Positions 24,531 to 35,247 of a stretch of DNA of 64,000 bases are shown piece by piece. Origin of the DNA: Aedes albopictus (Eukaryota; Arthropoda; Insecta; Diptera; Culicidae); assembly GCF_035046485.1 (NCBI RefSeq), contig NC_085137.1, positions 494,420,351 to 494,484,350 on the forward strand, given 5' to 3'. Both the position numbers and the translations under genes were made by a program. A model generated the notes under the pieces. The model ran no database searches and was not told the DNA's origin. It was given only the letters and a program-made list of their open reading frames with translations. Position 1 is the stretch's first letter; each line of letters begins with the position of its first letter.

Positions 24531-25544
24531 GAGTGAAAGTTCATCTAATCTCATCTCAATTATTTACCCTAGTCTCTACCCTCTACTTTATCGCTTTCTC
24601 TACTCTCTATCTCAACTCTCTCTACCAAAAACCGGTTACCCTACCCTCTAATCTACCATCTTCCCTGACTCTCTACCTACCCTACCCTTCACCCTTTTGT
24701 TTTCCAAGCCCGATATTTCTCAAACCACGATTCCGTGGGCGCCATTTTGGGTTATAGTCCACCATCTTGGGTTTCAAAATGGCGTAAAATATTGACTTTT
24801 GACTTCTACGCATCGAGCCCGATCAATAGATGCATATATTGCATAATATCCTAGTCACCATTCCGTGGCCGCCATCCTGATTCAAACTATCAATTTCAAG
24901 CTTTTGTTTCACGTTTTACAGAAAACTCGTGTATGGAAAACTTGTAGGTATGGTAAAAACCTACATTGTTTCCAGACAATTTGACTCTATCTTTAAAATT
25001 GTATGAGCTATATGTAGTTTTTCGATTTTTTAAGGGGATTTTAGTAGTCGATTTATTCAAAATTAAAAAAAAAAAGTCCTCGTAATTTTTGCTCTAAACT
25101 TGGCTTTATATGTGACCTTCCAAATGCCGCTCAAAGAACTTTTTTATCGTACCAACTCCATGAGATATTAACATTCCAAGACATTGTTGTTTTTAAGTAA
25201 AACGTGCCCATATTTAACATGTGAATGACAAGACCTAGCAACATGCAATGTTCAGAACAAATATGCGTTACAAATTACTTGCTCTATAAATGCTCCAAAG
25301 CTCACATCTTGGAAAAAAATCAAAATAAAAAAATATTATGAAAAAAACCGTTCCTGGAGGGATCACCCTAAGTCAAAACTTTAAATTGACCTACTGTATA
25401 TATGTATGTATGTAATCCATCTCCCACTGACCGGCAATGCTTTTATGGAAGAAAAATGTCTGCGTCTATTTTTAACTTTTATCCATGAACGCAAACAGTT
25501 TTAGTCCTGGAGATGGAACGTGATAGCTCCACTGACCAGTGAAC
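24531..25544. other. Intron 2, pyrimidine-rich then AT-rich, no gene
   Basis: A C/T-rich tract (TCTCTACCCT-like words, about 24540-24700) precedes two GATTCCGTGG(G/C)CGCCAT words at about 24731 and 24861. The rest is AT-rich. Nothing coding is seen. Confidence 0.4.
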
Positions 25545-25680
25545 CAGTGATCGTATAAGATGTTCCATAAGATGTTAAAAGTGGAGGCGATATGCGAACA
25601 TTTAACATGCGCCTAAATGGAGGCATGCACACATATGGCCTCCACTTTATCATCTTATGAAACATCTTATACGATTACTG
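25545..25680. mobile_element. MITE family ATCGTATAAGATGTT, copy A
   Basis: Inverted arms CAGT(G/A)ATCGTATAAGATG pair across a core with TGGAGGC on both sides. Two further copies (45178-46034 split, and 47247-47383) share arms and core, establishing a family of about 135 bp. Confidence 0.8.
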
Positions 25681-26134
25681 CCTGGTGCACGTCCAACGAC
25701 CCATTTCAAGTGTGCCAGGACTTCCACGTACATCTTGAAGTCGTTTTCTGAAACAGTAAGCCCCGCATTGATACATCTGGATATCAATTGGATATCTGAA
25801 ATACATTAACACTTCCTTAATCGAAAATTTACATTTTTGTTTCTGGTGTGTATTTGGTATGGTGGATATCCCATGTATGAATAAAATGGCGTTTTCTAAT
25901 TAGGAAGATTTCACCAAGTTCTTCATAATCGACCGAGTTGTACTCTTATTTCTTCAATGGTGCAGCAACGACCAAAATAGGATTGATTTCATTGCCGCGT
26001 ACACTTAAAACAACGTGAAGCGATTAACCAAGCCAGCGATTACTGGCATCACACCGAAACTTCCGACCCTCCACAACCAAAGGAATGTGTATATCAAATT
26101 TGGCTGAAAATGATTGAGGCATTCCAAAGTAATG

Positions 26135-26549
26135 CCGGAACCAGTGCTGAAAATGTCATTTCGACATATCCAATTTCAACCACCTAACTGGACCAGTTCT
26201 ACAAGAAAATCACGGAAAACCCGCTCTTTTTCGAATATTTAAGGTAAATGTCACGGACTACCTTCGAAAAATGTCAATTGATATTCATCAATGAATATCA
26301 TGAAAATCAATTGACATTTTTTCGAAGGTAGTCCGTGACATTTACCTTAAATATTCGAAAAAAGCGGTTTTTCCGTGACTTTCTTATAGAACTGGTCTAG
26401 CCGCACAGGTTCTCAGGTTCAACTTCTAAAATGATCTGTAGGTGATAATTGGTTGTGTTAATCACCGTTAACTGATATGTAAAAATGATAAATGATCTGT
26501 AGGTGGTTGAAATCGGATATGTCGAAATAACATTTTCAGCATTGGCCGG
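26135..26549. mobile_element. 415-bp fold-back element
   Basis: Arms starting CCGG pair over more than 100 bases, including TACCTTCGAAAAA and GTCACGGACTACC. The right arm has an extra block (about 26400-26510) with a GATCTGTAGGTG duplication. The centre is a tight palindrome near 26280-26300. Confidence 0.75.
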
Positions 26550-26555
26550 AACATA

Positions 26556-26650
26556 AATACGTACATACGCACATACATACGTACAAATATGTAAAAATCT
26601 AAATGGACAAGCATATAAACGTACATACATTGACTTTTACGTATATATAC
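26556..26650 (+). repeat. ACATACGT microsatellite
   Basis: Irregular (ACATACGT)n/(ACATA)n sequence directly follows the fold-back element. Confidence 0.6.
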
Positions 26651-27883
26651 ACGGTATTGGAAAGATAAAAAGAAAACATTTTTCTGATTTCCATACAAAA
26701 TAGGCACTCTCGGAGGTCTATATCTTTGGAATCTGTGGTTCAGGTTATATATTTTTTAAGAATTTCATCATAAAAGTTTGCAAGTGCTACTTTAAGAAAA
26801 TTTTCATGTAGTTTTAAACGAATACCAAAACTCATAAAAGCGATACCCAAAAAAATAATAAAAATAGAATATGGCATCCCTGTCCAAATAAACAGGCAGA
26901 GGGAGGGGTCACAGTACCAAACCGAAAAGTTACACCAAAGAGGACCTTGAGATATCCTAAAATTTTATTATTACAGCACACCAGCTCTCAGCAGCACCAC
27001 ACCTCCGGTTAGTACTGCCCTGCCAGCGGCGCGGCGGGTTGGTTGAAATCTGTCGTCTGTTGCCCAACCGAGGTTCGCGAGAATCGATAAACGATAGTAG
27101 TGGGAGCGAGCCATGCCCCTCCATGCTTACTGGGCCGGGTAAGACGGTAACAGGAGCAGCAGGGGAAGCCGAAATTGATAATGAGAATAATTTGTAAGCG
27201 AATCCTTGACAGCGCGGACTTTGCGTGATTGATTCTGAGGAGCAAACGATGCGATGGATAAAAAATGGGATTCTATATTAACTCTTGCCAGGAAGTTTCC
27301 CGTTACTCGGTGCTGAGATTGGCTGGTTGAAACACGTGTCAAATGTTGTGACGGACGGGGGCCCTAGAGTAATTAGCAGCATATTTCTGGAACAATAACT
27401 GCTTTCTTGACCTTGAATAATAAAGTAAACACGGGCTCCGGTTGCTCGTTCTCTATTTTTTGTGCGTTTTGCCTCGTATAATTAGAATGCCTAATAAATG
27501 CAGTGATTTTTTACGACGAGGTGCCAGGATTTCATGACCTAGATTTCTAATAAAAGTGTGCAGGAAAGCACACTTGAGGTGCTCGGATTTAGCTGTGATT
27601 ATGATTGCAAGAAACTTGAACACTAGCTCATTGGTACTACATTTTTTCTACTTTTGTAGGTGACTCTCAACTGCTACAAAGCCTGCTTCTCAGCTTAGAC
27701 TTTTATGAGTACTTTCACAGTAGTTTTTTTTTAATCAATTGATTATGACTAATAATCTTTATTGACATTTCATTCGAGTATTACGTTCATTAACTGAAAA
27801 CTAGACGTGTAACTAGGTATAGTTACATACTATCATCCTCATTTTATAGAATGAATTTAAGCTATTATGCCAAAAAGAAGGAA
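26651..27883. other. Intron 2, no gene; GC-rich patch at 27000-27370
   Basis: The patch around 27000-27370 is GC-balanced and less repetitive than its surroundings, which could mark a conserved or regulatory element. No exon with splice support is seen. Confidence 0.35.
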
Positions 27884-28270
27884 TACAGGTATACCTCGAT
27901 AGTACGTACACCACCGCTTCGTTTAGTTTACGTACTATCGAAACGTACGTACTATAGAATCACAAATTTTTATTTCAAATTTCATTTTCAAATCAAAGAA
28001 TGATATTTCTAGAACGTCAGGATTGACAAAAAATACATGTGGCCAAAGGGTCCGTTTAATAATTACGTAATTTTGCTTGTTTAGGATGCTATCTTTATTG
28101 GAAAAATCTTCTTGTGCTCTGGGGATGCTTCATAGAGGCATTTCGTCTCTGGGAACTTATATTGATTTTAATTGAGTTATCTTTTAGAACCATACAAACT
28201 GGTCTAGATATAATTAAATCGATCTAGATCAGTTATATCTTGTTATAGAAACATTCTGAATCAATAACAC

Positions 28271-28328
28271 ATTTTGAAAACGACGTATAATCAATGCTAC
28301 ACCATTGATTATACGTCGTTTTCAAAAT
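28271..28328. repeat. Perfect 26-bp stem palindrome
   Basis: ATTTTGAAAACGACGTATAA and six more bases are exactly mirrored after a 6-nt loop (CTACAC). Pairing continues outward with one mismatch. Perfect symmetry in an otherwise decayed region suggests a recent origin or correction. Confidence 0.8.
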
Positions 28329-28429
28329 TTGTTACTGAAATGTACTTTCTCCTGCATTATTTATTGCCGTGATATTTTCAAAATCTTCTGAACATTGCTC
28401 CTTCTAGGACTCCTCCAAGGGTTAATTTT

Positions 28430-30420
28430 TTACGAGAAGGGATTTCTAGAGATATCCCGGAGCTCTTTGAGGAATCCCAGAACTCTTGGAGGAATTCAAG
28501 GAAAAATTACTTGATGAATCTTAGAAAGAATTCATGTAGGAATCTCGGAATGAATTTCTCGAGGAATCTTGGAATGAATTCATATAGAAATCCCGGAACG
28601 AAATTTCTGGAGGTATTCTGGAAGAAATTCCTGAATAAATCCTGGAAGTCCCGAAAGTATTGCAGAATAAATTCTTGGTGAAGTTTCGGAAGGAATCTCT
28701 GAATAAATCTTTGAAAGAGACTCTGCAATCTCATTAGGAATCGCAGAAGAAACTCCTGGAAGAATCCCTTAGGGATCCCAGAAAGAATTTCTGGAAAAAT
28801 CCCGGAACCAACACCTAGAGGAATTTCGGAACTGAAAGAAACTTGAAACTCGAAGAAATCCCTAAAGCAAGCGAGAAAGCGAAATAATTGAATTGACGTT
28901 TTTGACGTTTTGTGACCTTCTTGTTTGCGTTTCGGACTTCAAGAGATTTCTTCCAGAATTTCTCAAGGAGTCCTTGGAATCCTCCAGGAATTTCATCCGG
29001 GATTCTCCGAATAGTTTATTTTAGGATGTCACTGGATTTTTTTGTGGGCTTCCAGATGGTATTCCTGGAGATTCTAGCAACTTCAGAATTTCTCTAGGAG
29101 TTCTTTCGGAAATGGTATCAGAAATTCTAATCGAGATTTCTTCAAAACTCCTTGAAACAATCCGTAAGGATTTATTCCTGGAATTTGATACGAGATTCTT
29201 CCCGGAGTATCTTCTGGGAATTCTTCAGGAATTCCTTCTGAAACCCTTCCAGAAATCCTACAAGATCCCTGACAAGAACTTTATTCAGTGTTCCTCTAAA
29301 TGCTTCTCCGAGATCCCAGCAGGAACTTCTTCCGTTTTTTCCGGGAGCTACTTCTGATTCAAGTATTCCTTCTGAGATTCCTACAATAATTTCACCAGGT
29401 AATCTTTCTGGGATTTTTCCAGGATTATTATTTATTTCGGATTATTTCGGAAATTCCTTCCGGGATTCCTCCAGGGACTTCTTCTGAGGAATTACTTTTC
29501 AGGAACTTCTTCCGGGAATCCTCTTAGAGCTTCTTCTGGGAATTGTTTCAGAAACTGATTCCAGGATATCTTCGAGAACTCTTTCCAGGAATCTTCTAGG
29601 GAATATTTTTTGGTTTCTGTCAAGATCTCCGTCAGGAATTCCTGCAGACCCTTATGGATTTTTTTTCAGATGTTTGTAATGGAAATCCTCCTGCAGTTTA
29701 TTTTGAACTTTTTGGAGTGTTTTGTTTATGGAATTCCTCATGTAGGGTGACAAAGGGTATTATCGGCAGGTTTGTTCTCTTCGTCATAGGGGGTTTTGTT
29801 GGCAAAATTACCTGAAATTTGGGCATATAACTCAGCTTGGTTGGGAAGGATTTGAGGCCAACTTTGTGATCAAAAGGTTACAAGAAACCCCCCATGACGA
29901 AGAGAACAAAACTGCCGAAAATACGTAAGTTCCCCAAGTGCCTGTAGGATTTCCTTGAATAAACACAGGAAAAAGCAACTTAGGTATAGCTTCCTGAAGA
30001 ATAACATAAATCCTAGAGGGTTTCTTGAATAAGTTTGTGGAGAAACCACAGAAGGAATACCTGGAAGAGTTACAGGAAAAAATACTAAGGTAATCCGAGA
30101 AGGAGTAATGCTGAAGGAATCTTGGAATTAATTTCTACAAAAATCCAGGAATCTCTGGAAGAATCTCGGGGAATTTCCTGGAACAATCCTGAGCTTTTGA
30201 CGAAACTCCAGACGGAACCTCTTAAGGAATCTCAGAAAAAAAACTCCTGGAAAACCCCAGAGGAAACTTCTGAAGCAATCCAAAATAAACTTCTGGAAGA
30301 ATCTCATTAAGAGCTTACGGAATCCCAGTAGAAAGCTCTGGAACAAATTTGTGGACAAATTACGAGAAGAGTCCCGTATGGAATTCTTGTGGAATCCCAG
30401 AAGAAACTTCATGAGGTGAG
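28430..30420. repeat. 12-bp satellite array 4 with orientation switches
   Basis: Units run in one sense at 28430-28860, in the opposite sense (TTCCTCCAGGAA) at 28920-29740, and back at 29960-30420. The last switch flanks the small MITE at 29757-29935. No gene. Confidence 0.65.
29757..29935. mobile_element. Small fold-back MITE
   Basis: CGGCAG(G/T)TTTGTTCTCTTC followed by GTCAT faces its reverse complement, with a G-run/C-run next to the loop. Exact ends are uncertain. Confidence 0.65.
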
Positions 30421-31422
30421 CCACCATCAAGTTTTAAATCAGCATACGCACGCATGCCCCCCCTTTTTTAATTAAATCAAACCACTCATGATAAGCTGTC
30501 GATTTCTTTTTAATCCGAGAGCTGACGATTTTTTAAAGTTCGAATCGTAAACAACAAAGCCACGAAACGTCAAAAACTAAGAACATTTTCCTTAGGAACC
30601 GCGGCTTGCAGTGCCCTACGGTACTCAAAGTTCTTTAAATTTCCAAACTCATGGAAAACTGTCAAATATTTTATACGTAGGTATCGCAAAAAAAGACCGT
30701 TAATTTTTGGAAAAAAGAAAAAAAAATAACAAGTAAATGAACTGAAATCAACGGTTTGGATTTGTAACTTGATGGGTTTGATTTATGTTTTGGAGAGCAT
30801 TCTTCGCCGAGAAATTTAGTTTTTTTTTATTACCACGCAAAATAGAACCATCATGTGCTTTTTTTTTATTTTATTACAACGTTCTATTGGTAAAAAAAGT
30901 ATAGTTAATAACTGTGCAAGTGCTTATCAACCACTAAGCTGAGAAGCAGTCCTCCCCAGTTGGGATGTAATGCCAGATATTATGCCCGGCAGAAAATATC
31001 TCTGTAAAGCGAAGAATACTGCAATCATTACATCAAACGTATTCGTTCATGCCTTTCATTTCGATATATTTTAAAACTGATTAATGAAAATCCGTGTTAT
31101 AGGAGTCTGCATAACACAAATTCATAGTATCGGAGTCTCTGCTATACGTCTACTAATGATTCGAACTCATTTTTGTAAATTAAAAATTAACTAAATTTTG
31201 GTGTACGTACTATCGAGGCAAAATGTACGTACTATCGAGGGTACGTACTATCGAGGTACGCCTGTATATGTTATGGCTAATGTGAAAGGATGATTAGGAA
31301 TTCACTCATAATAAATGAACATCACATCAATAATCTATGATCAGAATTTAGTCTCATCGTTTTTCTTCATGTGCACCAGATTGGAACAGTTTTGTGGAGA
31401 CGCGTGGTAATTTATCCCACTT

Positions 31423-33311
31423 CAGGGTGGCCACTCAGAGCAGCAAATAAAATTCCCGTGTTTTTCCCGGTTTTCCCGATAGCTTTTTGAATTTTTCCCG
31501 ATTCTAAAATAGAATGATTTACAGTGAAAATTAAACGTAACTTACTAAGAAAAACTTAAGAAAATTAATATTGCATATTTTCAAATCCTTAGATTTATCA
31601 TAGTATTCATATGAACTTGAAAACAAGTTATGTGTTGTTTATCTCGTATCTAATGATGGGCATTGAAGTTACGACATCTTCATTAAAGATTTCTTAAATT
31701 CATAAATGACTAACTAGTACAAATTATGCAGTTGTTTAAGCAAATAAAAATAAAAAGGATAATCCTGAGGGGGTCGAAATTCTCAGAGAATACACTATGA
31801 TTATAGGATTTACAAACTTATTATTAGTGGATTTCTTAGTAATATTCCAATATCTCTTCTGAAAAATTCTTGATAAGTTTGTTTGGGAAACTAATATATA
31901 AACTAATATAGGCAATAACAGAATGCCCAGAAAAAAAAACATTCTGGGTGAACTTCTGGTGGAATATCTGGAAAGATCACTCGTGAAAGAATTTTGGAAA
32001 CAATTTCTAGGGAAATCTTCAGTGTAGTATTTTTGATTGTCATTGATATTTTAATAGAAAACCAGTGGCGAACTTTATGGTAGCGTTAATGGCTACTGCA
32101 GAAAGACAGGCAGGTTACTCAGGCTGGAATCGTAAATTCTAGGATAAATTTGATATATCAAAGAAATCTTAGCATCCGTCTAGCATTCCGTTATTTCATC
32201 AGCGATTGCAATATGAAGTTCTCAGAAATCTTATTTATTATCACATTTTCAGATATGTCAGGAATTCCTAAAAGATTAGTTGTTGAGAAAGTATTTCCCC
32301 CAAAATGTGGAGGCAGATTCATTATTTGGGAATTATTTATTTCCATAAATCATACAACTATATTGCTCCAGATGCCTTTGAATACTCACTGGAACTCCCG
32401 CGAGAATTTCAATTGGTAGTTTAACTAGAAACTACGAATACCCTAAATTCTAGAGAATTTGCAGAAACAGGAGTTTTACCAGGGACTTGCTAAAGTTTTA
32501 CCAAAAAGGGATTTTCCCGATACCTTACTCCGGTTTTCTCGGAACATTTTTATTCACAAATTTAATAAATGAGTACATCCAAGAGCTTCATGAAAAACAA
32601 CAGAAATCTTTCAAACAAAATATTAGAAATACTTTTATGAACTACAATAGGCGTGCTTTGAGGAATTCCATCAGATACTAAAAACCCCTTCAAATATTGT
32701 TTCAATTGTTTTTACAAACTATTTTGAAAATGTAAGAATGTTTTCACCAGAATTCTGGATGAGTAACAGAATTTCATAATTTTTAAATTTAATTTATTCT
32801 TGGGGCAATTCATTCATTCATTCAAAATTTTATCAGCATCCTATACAAATTTCTCAAAGACTTTTCGCTCAAAGGACAAAGGCTATAGCAAGTATTCTCC
32901 AAGAGATTGCACAAGGATATTTTTTTAGAAAGAAGTTATAATTTTTGTTATGTTTTATGAAACTTTTAGAAAAATAGAATGTTCTTTAAAATACATATCT
33001 TTGAAATTGTTCAAATTGTTATGTTAGGCAACTTCATTATGATTAACTTTAATTGTCATGACTCGACGATAAGATATTAATTTCCAAGAATGGATTTTAC
33101 GCCATTTTACCCACTATGTTATATAGTTCAACAGTTTCGTTTCTCACAGATTCCCGTACTTATGCTTCTGGAGACTGTACAAATTTTAGAATCTTGGAAA
33201 TTCCCGGTGACTAGCAACAATTCCCGAGGTTTTCCCGACTTTTTCCCGGTGGTTTCGAATTCCCGAGCTTTTCCCGGTTTTCCCGAAATTCCCGACTGGG
33301 TGGCCACCCTG
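31423..33311. mobile_element. 1.9-kb CAGGGTGGCCAC TIR element
   Basis: Ends CAGGGTGGCCAC are inverted, followed inward by many TTCCCG(G/A) words (CCCGGTTTTCCCG on both sides). The six bases CCACTT flank each end exactly (31417-31422 and 33312-33317). hAT elements often start CAGGG but usually duplicate 8 bp, so the superfamily is unsure. No transposase is seen. Confidence 0.65.
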
Positions 33312-33334
33312 CCACTTCAAATCGAAGTTTTTAA

Positions 33335-33427
33335 CCGTTATGTGGCCGGCAAACTTTTTCCTTTTTTCTACACCGTGTATTTTAAATGGGTGCTGGGTAC
33401 CCGGGTACCCTGCCGGCCACATAAGGG
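33335..33427. mobile_element. 93-bp TTAA-flanked MITE
   Basis: CC(G/C)TTATGTGGCCGGCA is inverted at the two ends, with TTAA at 33331-33334 and 33428-33431. It sits 20 bases beyond the preceding TIR element. Confidence 0.78.
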
Positions 33428-33784
33428 TTAACTGAGCTTATCTATGATTAACTATTTTCAAATATTGTGGATGAATAATAGACACTGGAATTGCATATGA
33501 TTAACACTAGCACAACAGAAAAAAAAATTTACAAAACATGTCTTTAAAAAGTATACTGAAAACCATTTATCAACTGTTACTAACTAGAATACATTTGAAC
33601 CTTGAATAATAGCAATTCTTATTGGACTTGGACTGATTGCTTCAGCCTCGTCCTAACACGCCTAAATGTTGGCTTACCTCGTTACATTCCCAACCTTCGA
33701 TCACCAACACATCAGCACCTAAACTCAATTAGTTTGTTTTTATGATTTTTATTTATCAACTCGACTGACCGGCCTCTTAGCTAC

Positions 33785-33812
33785 TATACAGTACACACCG
33801 CCCTATCAGTCT
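33785..33812 (+). promoter_or_regulatory. Candidate core promoter of the SDR gene
   Basis: TATACA at 33785 and an arthropod initiator-like TCAGTC at 33806 lie 75-100 bases upstream of the SDR ATG. The spacing of about 23 bases is shorter than usual. Confidence 0.3.
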
Positions 33813-33884
33813 GAATCGGCCCGTCTATCACCCAATTTACGTAATTCGTGGCTCTTTCGGCATCAACCAATTAGAAACAAAAAG

Positions 33885-34652
33885 ATGAATTTCGCCGGAA
33901 AAGTGGTTCTAATTACTGGAGCCAGCAGTGGTATCGGCGCCGCCACGGCCATCAAGTTCTCCAAACTGGGAGCCTCGCTTGCCCTGACGGGTCGCAAGCT
34001 GGACAATCTGAACAATGTCGCCAAGGAATGCGCAACCGGAGCAGCTGCCCCTCTCGTCATTCCCGGCGATATCACCCAGGAGGCGGATACCGAACGTATC
34101 CTGAAGACGACGATCGAAAAGTACGGAAAGTTGGATGTGCTAGTGAACAATGCCGGTATCATCGAAACCGGCACGATCGAGACGACCAGTCTGGAGCAGT
34201 TCGATCGGGTGATGAACACCAACGTTCGATCGATCTACCATTTGACAATGTTGGCCGTGCCGCATCTGATCAAAACGCAGGGCAACATTGTGAACGTTTC
34301 GAGTGTGAATGGAATCCGATCGTTCCCGGGGGTGTTGGCGTACAACATTTCCAAGATGTCGGTCGATCAGTTCACCCGTTGCGTTGCGCTGGAACTGGCT
34401 GCCAAGAACGTTCGCGTCAACTGCGTCAACCCGGGCGTGACGGTCACCAATCTGCACAAGCGCGGCGGTATGGACGAGGAGACGTACAAGAAGTTTTTGG
34501 AACACTCGAAGAATACGCATGCGATGGGCCGTCCCGGACAGGCTACCGAGGTTGCCGATGCGATCGTGTTCCTGGCCAGTGATTCGGCTTCGTTTGTTAC
34601 CGGGGCTAGTCTGCCGATCGACGGCGGTCGTCATGCCATGTGCCCACGATAA
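33885..34652 (+). CDS. Short-chain dehydrogenase/reductase (classical SDR)
   Basis: A complete single-exon gene of 255 residues. The Rossmann cofactor motif TGASSGIG is at 11-18, NNAG at 88-91, the catalytic set at N113, S140, Y153 and K157 (YNISK), and PG at 183-184, all correctly spaced. Arg37 after the second strand suggests NADPH use (inference). Overall it resembles the insect FabG-like SDRs of the Drosophila CG31548/CG12171 group; the substrate is unknown. There is no signal peptide or membrane segment, so it is probably soluble. GC-rich codon use contrasts with the AT-rich intron around it. It lies inside channel intron 2 on the same strand and has its own polyadenylation signal. Confidence 0.93.
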   Translation: MNFAGKVVLITGASSGIGAATAIKFSKLGASLALTGRKLDNLNNVAKECATGAAAPLVIPGDITQEADTERILKTTIEKYGKLDVLVNNAGIIETGTIETTSLEQFDRVMNTNVRSIYHLTMLAVPHLIKTQGNIVNVSSVNGIRSFPGVLAYNISKMSVDQFTRCVALELAAKNVRVNCVNPGVTVTNLHKRGGMDEETYKKFLEHSKNTHAMGRPGQATEVADAIVFLASDSASFVTGASLPIDGGRHAMCPR

Positions 34653-34797
34653 GCGATAGAGATTGGGTGGATTTGATTGGAATTAAATCATCAGCTGGGT
34701 TTTGATGCATTTATTTTAGGTTTTGGCAACATAAAGTTTGTTTTTTTTTTATTTTGCTTCGTACTCTGGCATGTGAATAGCGTTACATAAAAAACGA

Positions 34798-34803
34798 AAT
34801 AAA
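34798..34803 (+). terminator. Polyadenylation signal of the SDR gene
   Basis: AATAAA lies 146 bases after the SDR stop codon; a weaker ATAAAG is at about 34731. Confidence 0.5.
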
Positions 34804-34979
34804 TCTCGTGATTTAGTGTAAACCAAGATCATTGTTTATTCTTAATACTACAAACCTACATCTTATCACGAACCTTTACAATTTTTGAATTAAGCATTTT
34901 TGCACACGACTAGCTACATCTGTACTCAAAAATAACCGTGCAAAATTTGGAAGCCTTTGGTAGCGTCCTCGTATTCTGC

Positions 34980-35245
34980 GTTGTGATGGAAAGGTGTATG
35001 GAATTCAGTATCAATCCAGCTTCATCGACGCCCAGTCGACAACGGACCATATCTTCACCATAAGGCAAATCTTCAGGAAATACCGTGAATACCCAATGCA
35101 TCACCTGCTCATCGGCTTTAAGGCGGCATACAACAGTATTGATAGTTATGAAAAATCATGGACGAAAAGAGTTTTGGGTGAACTATCCAGTTCATTCGGA
35201 TCTCGCCGGACACTACGACAAGATGACGGACTATCAAGGCTCATC
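34980..35245 (+). pseudogene. RTE-like reverse transcriptase relic, plus
   Basis: The frame reads QSTTDHIFTIRQIFRKYREY and HHLLIGFKAAYNSID, the RTE motif around the FKAAYDS catalytic block. It then loses the frame (a different frame continues). It is truncated on both sides and faces the minus-strand relic that starts at about 35248. Confidence 0.65.
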
Positions 35246-35247
35246 AA

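Larger units (their letters stand above)
27886..31264. mobile_element. Pogo/Tigger-like 3.4-kb TIR element filled with satellite
   Basis: Termini CAGGTATACCTCGATAGTAC (left) and, inverted, CAGGCGTACCTCGATAGTAC (right) are flanked by TA at 27884-27885 and 31265-31266. Extra TACGTACTATCGA words sit just inside each end. CAGGYATACCTCG resembles Tigger/pogo termini, from family knowledge. No transposase remains; the middle is 12-bp satellite and two hairpins. Confidence 0.72.

Noticed and set aside
34028..34582. Long alternative frames on both strands over the SDR gene
   Set aside because: Shadows caused by GC-rich codon use of the real SDR frame.
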